In this document: positions 37,585-49,426 of the stretch, piece after piece | Position numbering within the stretch: the first letter of the stretch is position 1 | Layout: every line of letters begins with the position of its first letter | NCBI GenBank assembly: GCA_920105625.2 | Contig: OV050032.1 | Span: forward strand, 93,914,542 to 93,978,541 | Direction of reading: 5' to 3' | DNA length: 64,000 bases | DNA from: Clusia tigrina | Lineage: Eukaryota > Arthropoda > Insecta > Diptera > Clusiidae | Translations under genes and position numbers: made by a program | The notes under the pieces: model-generated | Told to the model about the DNA's origin: nothing | Seen by the model: only the letters and a program-made list of their open reading frames with translations | Database searches by the model: none

Positions 37585-40132
37585 AGTAAAAAGTTACAAG
37601 CATTTGTATGTTGCAAACTTTGATAGGTGTAGGACGTACCGTAAAGAAGTTAGGGGCGTTTGAAGTTTTATCAGTGTTTGATTTGGGACTCTATTGTAGC
37701 ATAGCTTTGAGCGATAACATAAATTGACAAGATGCTCGAGTACTTCATTGTTACAAAATTTCAAGGTTTTATGACGCTCCAGTAAAAAGATACAAGCATT
37801 TGTATGTTGCAAACTTTGATAGGTGTAGGACGTACCGTATAGAAGTTAGGGCCATTTGAAGTTTTATCAGTGTTTGATTTGGGACTCAAGGGTAGCATAG
37901 CTTTGAGCGAGGGCTTAAATTGACAAGATGCTCGAGTACTTTATTGTTACAAAATTTCAAGGTTTTATGACGCTCCAGTAAAAAGTTACAAGCATTTGTA
38001 TGTTGCAAACTTTGATGGGTGTAGGGAGTACCGTAAAGAAGTTAGGGGCGTTTGAAGTTTTATCAGTGTTTGATTTGGGACTCAAGGGTAGCATAGCTTT
38101 GAGCGATAGCTTAAATTGACAAGATGCTCGAGTACTTTATTGTTAAAAAATTTCAAGGTTTTATGACGCTCCAGTAAAAAGTTACAAGCATTTGTATGTT
38201 GCAAACTTTGATAGGTGTAGGACGTACCGTAAATAAGTTAGGGGCGTTTGAAGTTTTATCAGTGTTTGATTTGGGACTCTATTGTAGCATAGCTTTGAGC
38301 GATAACATAAATTGACAAGATGCTCGAGTACTTCATTGTTACAAAATTTCAAGGTTTTATGACGCTCCAGTAAAAAGATACAAGCATTTGTATGTTGCAA
38401 ACTTTGATAGGTGTAGGACGTACCGTATAGAAGTTAGGGCCATTTGAAGTTTTTTCAGTGTTTGATTTGGGACTCAAGGGTAGCATAGCTTTGAGCGAGG
38501 GCTTAAATTGATAAGATGCTCGAGTACTTTATTGTTACAAAATTTCCAGGTTTTATGACGCTCCAGTAAAAAGTTTCAAGCATTTGTATGTTGCAAACTT
38601 TGATAGGTATAGGACGTACCGTAAAGAAGTTAGGGCCATTTGAAGTTTTATCAGTGTTTGATTTGGGACTCTAGGGTAGCATAGCTTTGAGCGATAACTT
38701 AAATTGACAAGATGCTCGAGTACTTCATTGTTACAAAATTTCAAGGTTTTATGACGCTCCAGTAAAAAGATACAAGCATTTGTATGTTGCAAACTTTGAT
38801 AGGTGTAGGACGTACCGTATAGAAGTTAGGGCCATTTGAAGTTTTATCAGTGTTTGATTTGGGACTCAAGGGTAGCATAGCTTTGAGCGATGGCTTAAAT
38901 TGACAAGAGGCTCGAGTACTTTAATATTACAAAATTTCAAGGTTTTATGACGCTCCAGTAAAAAGTTACAAGCATTTGTATGTTGCAAACTTTGATAGGT
39001 GTAGGACGTACCGTAAAGAAGTTAGGGGCGTTTGAAGTTTTATCAGTGTTTGATTTGGGACTCTATTGTAGCATAGCTTTGAGCGATAACATAAATTGAC
39101 AAGATGCTCGAGCACTTCATTGCTACAAAATTTCAAGGTTTTATGACGCTCCAGTAAAAAGATACAAGCATTTGTATGTTGCAAACTTTGATAGGTGTAG
39201 GACGTACCGTATAGAAGTTAGGGCCATTTGAAGTTTTATCAGTGTTTGATTTGGGACTCAAGGGTAGCATAGCTTTGAGCGAGGGCTTAAATTGACAAGA
39301 TGCTCGAGTACTTTATTGTTACAAAATTTCAAGGTTTTATGACGCTCCAGTAAAAAGTTTCAAGCATTTGTATGTTGCAAACTTTGATAGGTGTAGGACG
39401 TACCGTAAAGAAGTTAGGGCCATTTGAAGTTTTATCAGTGTTTGATTTGGGACTCTAGGGTAGGATAGCTTTGAGCGATGGCTTAAATTGACAAGAGGCT
39501 CGTGAACTTTATTGTTACAAAATTTCAAGGTTTTATGATGCCCCAGTAAAAAGATACAAGCAATTGTATCTTGCAAACTTGGATAGGTGTAGGACGTACC
39601 GTATAGAAGTTAGGGCCATTTGAAGTTTTATCAGTGTTTGATTTGGGACTCAAGGGTAGCATAGGTTTGAGCGAGGGCTTAAATTGACAAGATGCTCGAG
39701 TACTTTATTGTTACAAAATTTCAAGGTTTTATGACGCTCCAGTAAAAAGATACAAGCATTTGTATGTTGCAAAATTTGATAGGTGTAGGACGTACCGTAA
39801 AGAAGTTAGGGCCATTTGAAGTTTTATCAGTGTTTGATTTGGGACCCTAGGGTAGCATAGCTTTGAGCGATAGCTTAAATTGACAAGATGCTCGAGTACT
39901 TTATTGTTACAAAATTTCAAGGTTTTATGACGCTCCAGTAAAAAGTTACAAGCATTTGTATGTTGCAAACTTTGATAGGTGTAGGACGTACCGTATAGAA
40001 CTTAGAGCCATTTGAAGTTTTATCAGTGTTTGATTTGGGACTCAAGGGTAGCATAGCTTTGAGCGATGGCTTAAATTGCCAAGAGGCTCGAGTACTTTAT
40101 TGTTACAAAATTTCAAGGTTTTATGACGCTCC
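37585..40132 (+). repeat. 13-monomer higher-order repeat, copy 2 (2548 bp)
   Basis: Second copy of 35037-37584. It continues rightwards into a diverged third copy in which ctctattg monomers lie 2933 bp further on (15 x 196 minus 7) and the gtgaactt marker monomer lies 3717 bp further on (19 x 196 minus 7). The third copy thus has extra monomers and one 7-bp deletion. Confidence 0.9.
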
Positions 40133-40230
40133 GGTAAAAAGATACAAGCATGTGTATGTTGCAAACTTTGATAGGTGTAGGACGTACCGTATAGAAGTTA
40201 GGGCCATTTGAAATTTTATCAGTGTTTGAT

Positions 40231-40262
40231 TTGGGACTCAATGGGCTTTGAGCGATAACTAA
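40231..40262 (+). repeat. 7-bp deletion monomer (first of two)
   Basis: The junction at 40244/40245 reads ctcaatgggctttgag where related monomers read ctcaatgg, tagcata, gctttgag. The seven bases tagcata are missing. It is linked to gataactaaaattg, an additional change in the same monomer. Confidence 0.92.
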
Positions 40263-42117
40263 AATTGACAAGATGCTCGAGTACTTCATTGTTACAAAAT
40301 TTCAAGGTTTTATGACGCTCCAGTAAAAAGATACAAGCATTTGTATGTTGCAAACTTTGTTAGGTGTAGGACGTACCGTATAGAAGTTAGGGCCATTTGA
40401 AGTTTTATCAGTGTTTGATTTGGGACTCTAGGGTAGCATAGCTTTGAGCGATGGCTTAAATTGACAAGAGGCTCGAGTACTTTATTGTTACAAAATTTCA
40501 AGGTTTTATGACGCTCCAGTAAAAAGTTACAAGCATTTGTATGTTGCAAACTTTGATAGGTGTAGGACGTACCGTAAAGAAGTTAGGGGCGTTTGAAGTT
40601 TTATCAGTGTTTGATTTGGGACTCTATTGTAGCATAGCTTTGAGCGATAACATAAATTGACAAGATGCTCGAGTACTTCATTGTTACAAAATTTCAAGGT
40701 TTTATGACGCTCCAGTAAAAAGATACAAGCATTTGTATGTTGCAAACTTTGATAGGTGTAGGACTTACCGTATAGAAGTTAGGGCCATTTGAAGTTTTAT
40801 CAGTGTTTGATTTGGGACTCAAGAGTAGCATAGCTTTGAGCGAGGGCTTAAATTGACAAGATGCTCGAGTACTTTATTGTTACAAAATTTCAAGGTTTTA
40901 TGACGCTCCAGTAAAAAGTTACAAGCATTTGTATGTTGCAAACTTTGATGGGTGTAGGAAGTACCGTAAAGAAGTTAGGGGCGTTTGAAGTTTTATCAGT
41001 GTTTGATTTGGGACTCAAGGGTAGCATAGCTTTGAGCGATAGCTTAAATTGACAAGATGCTCGAGTACTTTATTGTTAAAAAATTTCAAGGTTTTATGAC
41101 GCTCCAGTAAAAAGTTACAAGCATTTGTATGTTGCAAACTTTGATAGGTGTAGGACGTACCGTAAATAAGTTAGGGGCGTTTGAAGTTTTATCAGTGTTT
41201 GATTTGGGACTCTATTGTAGCATAGCTTTGAGCGATAACATAAATTGACAAGATGCTCGAGTACTTCATTGTTACAAAATTTCAAGGTTTTATGACGCTC
41301 CAGTAAAAAGATACAAGCATTTGTATGTTGCAAACTTTGATAGGTGTAGGACGTACCGTATAGAAGTTAGGGCCATTTGAAGTTTTATCAGTGTTTGATT
41401 TGGGACTCAAGGGTAGCATAGCTTTGAGCGAGGGCTTAAATTGACAAGATGCTCGAGTACTTTATTGTTACAAAATTTCCAGGTTTTATGACGCTCCAGT
41501 AAAAAGTTTCAAGCATTTGTATGTTGCAAACTTTGATAGGTATAGGACGTACCGTATAGAAGTTAGGGCCATTTGAAGTTTTATCAGTGTTTGATTTGGG
41601 ACTCTAGGGTAGCATAGCTTTGAGCGATAACTTAAATTGACAAGATGCTCGAGTACTTCATTGTTACAAAATTTAAAGGTTTTATGACGCTCCAGTAAAA
41701 AGATACAAGCATTTGTATGTTGCAAACTTTGATAGGTGTAGGACGTACCGTATAGAAGTTAGGGCCATTTGAAGTTTTATCAGTGTTTGATTTGGGACTC
41801 AAGGGTAGCATAGCTTTGAGCGATGGCTTAAATTGACAAGAGGCTCGAGTACTTTAATGTTACAAAATTTCAAGGTTTTATGACGCTCCAGTAAAAAGTT
41901 ACAAGCATTTGTATGTTGCAAACTTTGATAGGTGTAGGACGTACCGTGAAGAAGTTAGGGGCGTTTGAAGTTTTATCAGTGTTTGATTTGGGACTCTATT
42001 GTAGCATAGCTTTGAGCGATAACATAAATTGACAAGATGCTCGAGCACTTCATTGCTACAAAATTTCAAGGTTTTATGACGCTCCAGTAAAAAGATACAA
42101 GCATTTGTATGTTGCAA

Positions 42118-42868
42118 ACTTTGATAGGTGTAGGACGTACCGTATAGAAGTTAGGGCCATTTGAAGTTTTATCAGTGTTTGATTTGGGACTCAAGGGTAG
42201 CATAGCTTTGAGCGAGGGCTTAAATTGACAAGATGCTCGAGTACTTTATTGTTACAAAATTTCAAGGTTTTATGACGCTCCAGTAAAAAGTTTCAAGCAT
42301 TTGTATGTTGCAAACTTTGATAGGTGTAGGACGTACCGTAAAGAAGTTAGGGCCATTTGAAGTTTTATCAGTGTTTGATTTGGGACTCTAGGGCAGCATA
42401 GCTTTGAGCGATAACTTAAATTGACAAGATGCTCGAGTACTTCATTGTTACAAAATTTCAAGGTTTTATGACGCTCCAGTAAAAAGATACAAGCATTTGT
42501 ATGTTGCAAACTTTGATAGGTGTAGGACGTACCGTATAGAAGTTAGGGCCATTTGAAGTTTTATCAGTGTTTGATTTGGGACTCTAGGGTAGCATAGCTT
42601 TGAGCGATGGCTTAAATTGACAAGAGGCTCGAGTACTTTATTGTTACAAAATTTCAAGGTTTTATGACGCTCCAGTAAAAAGTTACAAGCATTTGTATGT
42701 TGCAAACTTTGATAGGTGTAGGACGTACCGTAAAGAAGTTAGGGGCGTTTGCAGTTTTATCAGTGTTTGATTTGGGACTCGAGGGTAGCATAGCTTTGAG
42801 CGATAACTTAAATTGACAAGATGCTTGAGTACTTCATTGTTACAAAATTTCAAGGTTTTATGACGCTC
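42118..42868 (+). repeat. Ordinary monomers between the ctctattg zone and the 42.9 kb block
   Basis: About four monomers of exactly 196 bp lie here, alternating gtaaagaag/ggggcg and gtatagaag/gggcca types. Private changes include gggcagcatag near 42393, gtttgcag near 42750 and ctcgaggg near 42780. No other feature is seen. Confidence 0.8.
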
Positions 42869-44266
42869 CAGTAAAAAGTTACAAGCATTTGTATTTTGCA
42901 AACTTTGATAGGTGTAGGACGTACCGTATAGAAGTTAGGGCCATTTGAAGTTTTATCAGTGTTTGATTTGGGACTCTAGGGTAGCATAGCTTTGAGCGAT
43001 GGCTTAAATTGACAAGAGGCTCGAGTACTTTATTGTTACAAAATTTCAAGGTTTTATGACGCTCCAGTAAAAAGTTACAAGCATTTGTATGTTGCAAACT
43101 TTGATAGGTGTAGGACGTACCGTATAGAAGTTAGGGCCATTTGAAGTTTTATCAGTGTTTGATTTGGGACTCTAGGGTAGGATAGCTTTGAGCGATGGCT
43201 TAAATTGACAAGAGGCTCGTGAACTTTATTGTTACAAAATTTCAAGGTTTTATGATGCCCCACTAAAAAGATACAAGCAATTGTATCTTGCAAACTTGGA
43301 TAGGTGTAGGACGTACCGTATAGAAGTTAGGGCCATTTGAAGTTTTATCAGTGTTTGATTTGGGACTCAAGGGTAGCATAGGTTTGAGCGAGGGCTTAAA
43401 TTGACAAGATGCTCGAGTACTTTATTGTTACAAAATTTCAAGGTTTTATGACGCTCCAGTAAAAAGTTACAAGCATTTGTATGTTGCAAAATTTGATAGG
43501 TGTAGGACGTACCGTAAAGAAGTTAGGGCCATTTGAAGTTTTATCAGTGTTTGATTTGGGACCCTAGGGTAGCATAGCTTTGAGCGATAGCTTAAATTGA
43601 CAAGATGCTCGAGTACTTTATTGTTACAAAATTTCAAGGTTTTATGACGCTCCAGTAAAAAGTTACAAGCATTTGTATGTTGCAAACTTTGATAGGTGTA
43701 GGACGTACCGTATAGAACTTAGAGCCATTTGAAGTTTTATCAGTGTTTGATTTGGGACTCAAGGGTAGCATAGCTTTGAGCGATGGCTTAAATTGCCAAG
43801 AGGCTCGAGTACTTTATTGTTACAAAATTTCAAGGTTTTATGACGCTCCGGTAAAAAGATACAAGCATTTGTATGTTGCAAACTTTGATAGGTGTAGGAC
43901 GTACCGTATAGAAGTTAGGGCCATTTGAAGTTTTATCAGTGTTTGATTTGGGACTCAATGGGCTTTGAGCGATAACTAAAATTGACAAGATGCTCGAGTA
44001 CTTTATTGTTACAAAATTTCAAGGTTTTATGACGCTCCAGTAAAAAGTTACAAGCATTTGTATGTTGCAAACTTTGATAGGTGTAGGACGTACCGTAAAG
44101 AAGTTAGGGGCGTTTGAAGTTTTATCAGTGTTTGATTTGGGACTCTAGGGTAGCATAGCTTTGAGCGATAACTTAAATTGACAAGATGCTCGAGTACTTC
44201 ATTGTTACAAAATTTCAAGGTTTTATGACGCTCCAGTAAAAAGATACAAGCATTTGTATGTTGCAA
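42869..44266 (+). repeat. Block most similar to 61409-62813 and, by 15-mer offset, to 45.6-46.9 kb
   Basis: Compared with 61409 onward the offset is 18540 bp up to the 7-bp deletion and 18547 bp after it; the gtgaactt marker monomer, ttttctatgatg-free spacing and attgccaag monomer line up. Compared with 45616-46883 the offset is 2933 bp, but that copy has only the partial marker monomer. The block includes gaccctaggg near 43559, gaacttagagcc near 43716 and ctccggtaaaaag near 43847. Confidence 0.82.
43948..43979 (+). repeat. 7-bp deletion monomer (second of two)
   Basis: The junction at 43961/43962 is identical to the one at 40244/40245 (ctcaatgggctttgag, then gataactaaaattg), 3717 bp away. 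The equivalent monomers near 52.97, 54.35, 55.13, 62.50 and 63.29 kb keep the seven bases. Confidence 0.92.
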
Positions 44267-46879
44267 ACTTTGATAGGTGTAGGACGTACCGTAAAGAAGT
44301 TAGGGGCGTTTGAAGTTTTATCAGTGTTTGATTTGGGACTCAAGGGTAGCATAGCTTTGAGCGATAGCTTAAATTGACAAGATACTCGAGTACTTTATTG
44401 TTACAAAATTTCAAGGTTTTATGACGCTCCAGTAAAAAGTTACAAGCATTTGTATGTTGCAAACTTTGATAGGTGTAGGACGTACCGTATAGAAGTTAGG
44501 GCCATTTGAAGTTTTATCAGTGTTTGATTTGGGACTCAAGGGTAGCATAGCTTTGAGCGAGGGCTTAAATTGACAAGATGCTCGAGTACTTTATTGTTAC
44601 TAAATTTCAAGGTTTTATGACGCTCCAGTCAAAAGTTACAAGCATTTGTATGTTGCAAACTTTGATAGGTGTAGGACGTACCGTAAAGAAGTTAGGGCCA
44701 TTTGAAGTTTTATCAGTGTTTGATTTGGGACTCTAGGGTAGCATAGCTTTGAGCGATAGCTTAAATTGACAAGATGCTCGAGTACTTTATTGTTACAAAA
44801 TTTCAAGGTTTTATGACGCTCCAGTAAAAAGTTACAAGCATTTGTATGTTGCAAACTTTGATAGGTGTAGGACGTACCGTATAGAAGTTAGGGCCATTTG
44901 AAGTTTTATCAGTGTTTGATTTGGGACTCAATGGTAGCATAGCTTTGAGCGATAACTTAAGTTGACAAGATGCTCGAGTACTTTATTGTTACAAAATTTC
45001 AAGGTTTTATGACGCTCCAGTAAAAAGTTACAAGCATTTGTATGTTGCAAAGTTTGATAGGTGTAGGACGTACCGTATAGAAGTTAGGGCCATTTGAAGT
45101 TTTATCAGTGTTTGATTTGGGACTCAAGGGTAGCATAGCTTTGAGCGATAACTTAAATTGACAAGATGCTCGAGTACTTCATTGTTACAAAATTTCAAGG
45201 TTTTATGACGCTCCAGTAAAAAGATACAAGCATTTGTATGTTGCAAACTTTGATAGGTGTAGGACGTACCGTATAGAAGTTAGGGCCATTTGAAGTTTTA
45301 TCAGTGTTTGATTTGGGACTCTAGGGTAGCATAGCTTTGAGCGATGGCTTAAATTGACAAGAGGCTCGAGTACTTTATTGTTACCAAATTTCAAGGTTTT
45401 ATGACGCTCCAGTAAAAAGTTACAAGCATTTGTATGTTGCAAACTTTGATAGGTGTAGGACGTACCGTAAAGAAGTTAGGGGCGTTTGAAGGTCTATCAG
45501 TGTTTGATTTGGGACTCAAGGGTAGCATAGCTTTGAGCGATAGCTTAAATTGACAAGATGCTCGAGTACTTTATTGTTACAAAATTTCAAGGTTTTATGA
45601 CGCTCCAGTAAAAAGTTACAAGCATTTGTATGTTGCAAACTTTGATAGGTGTAGGACGTACCGTAAAGAAGTTAGGGGCGTTTGAAGTTTTATCAGTGTT
45701 TGATTTGGGACTCTAGGGTAGCATAGCTTTGAGCGATAACTTAAATTGACAAGATGCTTGAGTACTTCATTGTTACAAAATTTCAAGGTTTTATGACGCT
45801 CCAGTAAAAAGATACAAGCATTTGTATGTTGCAAACTTTGATAGGTGTAGGACGTACCGTATAGAAGTTAGGGCCATTTGAAGTTTTATCAGTGTTTGAT
45901 TTGGGACTCTAGGGTAGCATAGCTTTGAGCGATGGCTTAAATTGACAAGAGGCTCGAGTACTTTATTGTTACAAAATTTCAAGGTTTTATGACTCTCCAG
46001 TAAAAAGTTACAAGCATTTGTATGTTGCAAACTTTGATAGGTGTAGGACGTACCGTATAGAAGTTAGGGCCATTTGAAGTTTTATCAGTGTTTGATTTGG
46101 GACTCTAGGGTAGGATAGCTTTGAGCGATGGCTTAAATTGACAAGAGGCTCGTGAACTTTATTGTTACAAAATTTCAAGGTTTTATGACGCTCCAGTAAA
46201 AAGATACAAGCAATTGTATGTTGCAAACTTGGATAGGTGTAGGACGTACCGTATAGAAGTTAGGGCCATTTGAAGTTTTATCAGTGTTTGATTTGGGACT
46301 CAAGGTTAGCATAGCTTTGAGCGAGCGCTTAAATTGACAAGATGCTCGAGTACTTTATTGTTACAAAATTTCAAGGTTTTATGACGCTCCAGTAAAAAGT
46401 TACAAGCATTTGTATGTTGCAAACTTTGATAGGTGTAGGACGTACCGTAAAGAAGTTAGGGCCATTTGAAGTTTTATCAGTGTTTGATTTGGGACCCTAG
46501 GGTAGCATAGCTTTGAGCGATAGCTTAAATTGACAAGATGCTCGAGTACTTTATTGTTACAAAATTTCAAGGTTTTATGACGCTCCAGTAAAAAGTTACA
46601 AGCATTTGTATGTTGCAAACTTTGATAGGTGTAGGACGTACCGTATAGAACTTAGAGCCATTTGAAGTTTTATCAGTGTTTGATTTGGGACTCAAGGGTA
46701 GCATAGCTTTGAGCGATGGCTTAAATTGCCAAGAGGCTCGAGTACTTTATTGTTACAAAATTTCAAGGTTTTATGACGCTCCGGTAAAAAGATACAAGCA
46801 TTTGTATGTTGCAAACTTTGATAGGTGTAGGACGTACCGTATAGAAGTTAGCGCCATTTGAAGTTTTATCAGTGTTTGA
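44267..46879 (+). repeat. Monomers carrying the 15-mer relative of 42.7-43.95 kb
   Basis: Monomers at 45616-46883 align with 42683-43950 at an offset of 2933 bp. The marker monomer at about 46111-46237 has gtgaactt, caattg and ttggata but retains gacgctcc and tatgtt, so it looks like an intermediate state. Private changes include gaaggtctatcag near 45490, gagcgcttaaa near 46322 and gttagcgcc near 46848. The rest is ordinary satellite. Confidence 0.78.
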
Positions 46880-48690
46880 TTTGGGACTCAAGGGTAGCAT
46901 AGCTTTGAGCGATATCTTAAATTGACAAGAGGCTCGAGTACTTTATTCTTACAAATTTCAAGGTTTTATGACACTCCAGTAAAAAGATACAAGCATTTGT
47001 ATGTTGCAAACTTTGATAGGTGTAGGACGTACCGTATAGAAGTTAGGGCCATTTGAAGTTTTATCCGTGTTTGATTTGGGACTCAATGGTAGCATAGCTT
47101 TGAGCGATAACTTAAATTGACAAGATGCTCGAGTACTTTATTGTTACAAAATTTCAAGGTTTTATGACGCTCCAGTAAAAAGTTACAAGCATTTGTATGT
47201 TGCAAACTTTGATAGGTGTAGGACGTACCGTAAAGAATTTAGGGGCGTTTGAAGTTTTATCAGTGTTTGATTTGGGACTCTAGGGTAGCATAGCTTTGAG
47301 CGATAACATAAATTGACAAGATGCTCGAGTACTTCATTGTTACAAAATTTCATGGTTTTATGACGCTCCAGTAAAAAGATACAAGCATTTGTATGTTGCA
47401 AACTTTGATAGGTGTAGGACGTACCGTATAGAAGTTAGGGCCATTTGAAGTTTTATCAGTGTTTGATTTGGGACTCAAGGGTAGCATAGCTTTGAGCGAT
47501 GCCTTAAATTGACAAGAGGCTCGGGTACTTTATTGTTACAAAATTTCAAGGTTTTATGACGCTCCAGTAAAAAGTTACAAGCATTTGTATGTTGCAAACT
47601 TTGATAGGTGTAGGACGTACCGTATAGAAGTTAGGGCCATTTGAAGTTTTTTCAGTGTTTGATTTGGGACTCAAGGGTAGCATAGCTTTGAGCGAGGGCT
47701 TAAATTGATAAGATGCTCGAGTACTTTATTGTTACTAAATTTCAAGGTTTTATGACGCTCCAGTAAAAAGTTACAAGCATTTGTATGTTGCAAACTTTGA
47801 TAGGTGTAGGACGTACCGTAAAGAAGTTAGGGCCATTTGAAGTTTTATCAGTGTTTGATTTGGGACTCTAGGGTAGCATAGCTTTGAGCGATAGCTTAAA
47901 TTGACAAGATGCTCGAGTACTTTATTGTAACAAAATTTCAAGGTTTTATGACGCTCCAGTAAAAAGTTACAAGCATTTGTATGTTGCAAACTTTGATAGG
48001 TGTAGGACGTACCGTATAGAACTTAGAGCCATTTGAAGTTTTATCAGTATTTGATTTGGGACTCAAGGGTAGCATAGCTTTGAGCGATGGCTTAAATTGA
48101 CAAGAGGCTCGAGTACTTTATTGTTACAAAATTTCAAGGTTTTATGACGCTCCGGAAAAAAGATACAAGCATTTGCATGTTGCAAACGTTGATAGGTGTA
48201 GGACGTACCGTATAGAAGTTAGGGCCATTTGAAGTTTTATCCGTGTTTGATTTGGGACTCAATGGTAGCATAGCTTTGAGCGATAACTTAAATTGAAAAG
48301 ATGCTCGAGTACTTCATTGTTACAAAATTTCAAGGTTTTATGACGCTCCAGTAAAAAGATACAAGCATTTGTATGTTGCAAACTTTGATAGGTGTAGGAC
48401 GTACCGTATAGAAGTTAGGGGCGTTTGAAGTTTTATCAGTGTTTGATTTGGGACTCTAGGGTAGCATAGCTTTGAGCGATAACTTAAATTGACAAGATGC
48501 TCGAGTACTTCATTGTTACAAAATTTCAAGGTTTTATGACGCTCCAGTAAAAAGATACAAGCATTTGTATGTTGCAAACTTTGATAGGTGTAGGACGTAC
48601 CGTAAAGAAGTTAGGGGCGTTTGAAGTTTTATCAGTGTTTGATTTGGGACTCAAGGGTAGCATAGCTTTGAGCGATAACTTAAATTGACA
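46880..48690 (+). repeat. 13-monomer repeat in the right part, copy 1 (offset 2547 bp)
   Basis: It is repeated at 49427-51237 at an offset of 2547 bp (13 x 196 minus 1, the one base being the shortened ttcttacaaatttc near 46950). Shared rare markers are gcgatatc (46911/49458), gacactcc, tttatccgtg, gaatttagggg, tttcatgg, gatgcctt, gataagatg, ttgtaacaaa, ctccggaaaaaag and the recombinant gtatagaagttaggggcg. The copies separate near 48.69/51.24 kb. Confidence 0.87.
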
Positions 48691-49426
48691 AGATGCTCGA
48701 GTACTTTATTGTTACAAAATTTCAAGGTTTTATGACGCTCCGGTAAAAAGATACAAGCATTTGTATGTTGCAAACTTTGATAGGTGTAGGACGTACCGTA
48801 TAGAAGTTAACGCCATTTGAAGTTTTATCAGTGTTTGATTTGGGACTCAATGGTAGCATAGCTTTGAGCGATAACTTAAATTGACAAGATGCTCGAGTAC
48901 TTTATTGTTACAAAATTTCAAGGTTCTATGACGCTCCAGTAAAAAGTTACAAGCATTTGTATGTTGCAAACTTTGATAGGTGTAGGACGTACCGTAAAGA
49001 AGTTAGGGGCGTTTGAAGTTTTATCAGTGTTTGATTTGGGACTCTAGGGTAGCATAGCTTTGAGCGATAGCTTAAATTGACAAGATGCTCGAGTACTTCA
49101 TTGTTACAAAATTTCAAGGTTTTATGACGCTCCAGTAAAAAGATACAAGCATTTGTATGTTGCAAACTTTGATAGGTGTAGGACGTACCGTAAAGAAGTT
49201 AGGGGCGTTTGAAGTTTTATCAGTGTTTGATTTGGGACTCAAGGGTAGCATAGCTTTGAGCGATAGCTTAAATTGACAAGATGCTCGAGTACTTTATTGT
49301 TACAAAATTTCAAGGTTTTATGACGCTCCAGTAAAAAGTTACAAGCATTTGTATGTTGCAAACTTTGATAGGTGTAGGACGTACCGTATAGAAGTTAGAG
49401 CCATTTGAAATTATATCAGTGTTTGA

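Larger units (their letters stand above)
29558..42117 (+). repeat. Zone of the derived ctctattg monomer variant (15 copies)
   Basis: Fifteen monomers carry ctctattgtagc in place of ctctagggtagc, always together with gataacataaattg and cttcatt (or its cttcattgct form). They start near 29654 and end near 42000; none was found outside. Their spacing is 980, 784, 588, 784, 1568, 784, 588, 784, 1176, 588, 784, 1561, 588 and 784 bp. The same background without the change (ctctaggg with cataaattg) is present at about 24.0, 28.1, 47.3, 49.9, 56.5 and 59.1 kb, so ctctattg looks derived and locally amplified. Confidence 0.85.

Noticed and set aside
35037..40132. Certain evidence of recent biological duplication
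   Set aside because: Near-identity of adjacent 2548-bp copies could also come from assembly duplication, so it is kept as a finding to check and not as a firm conclusion.
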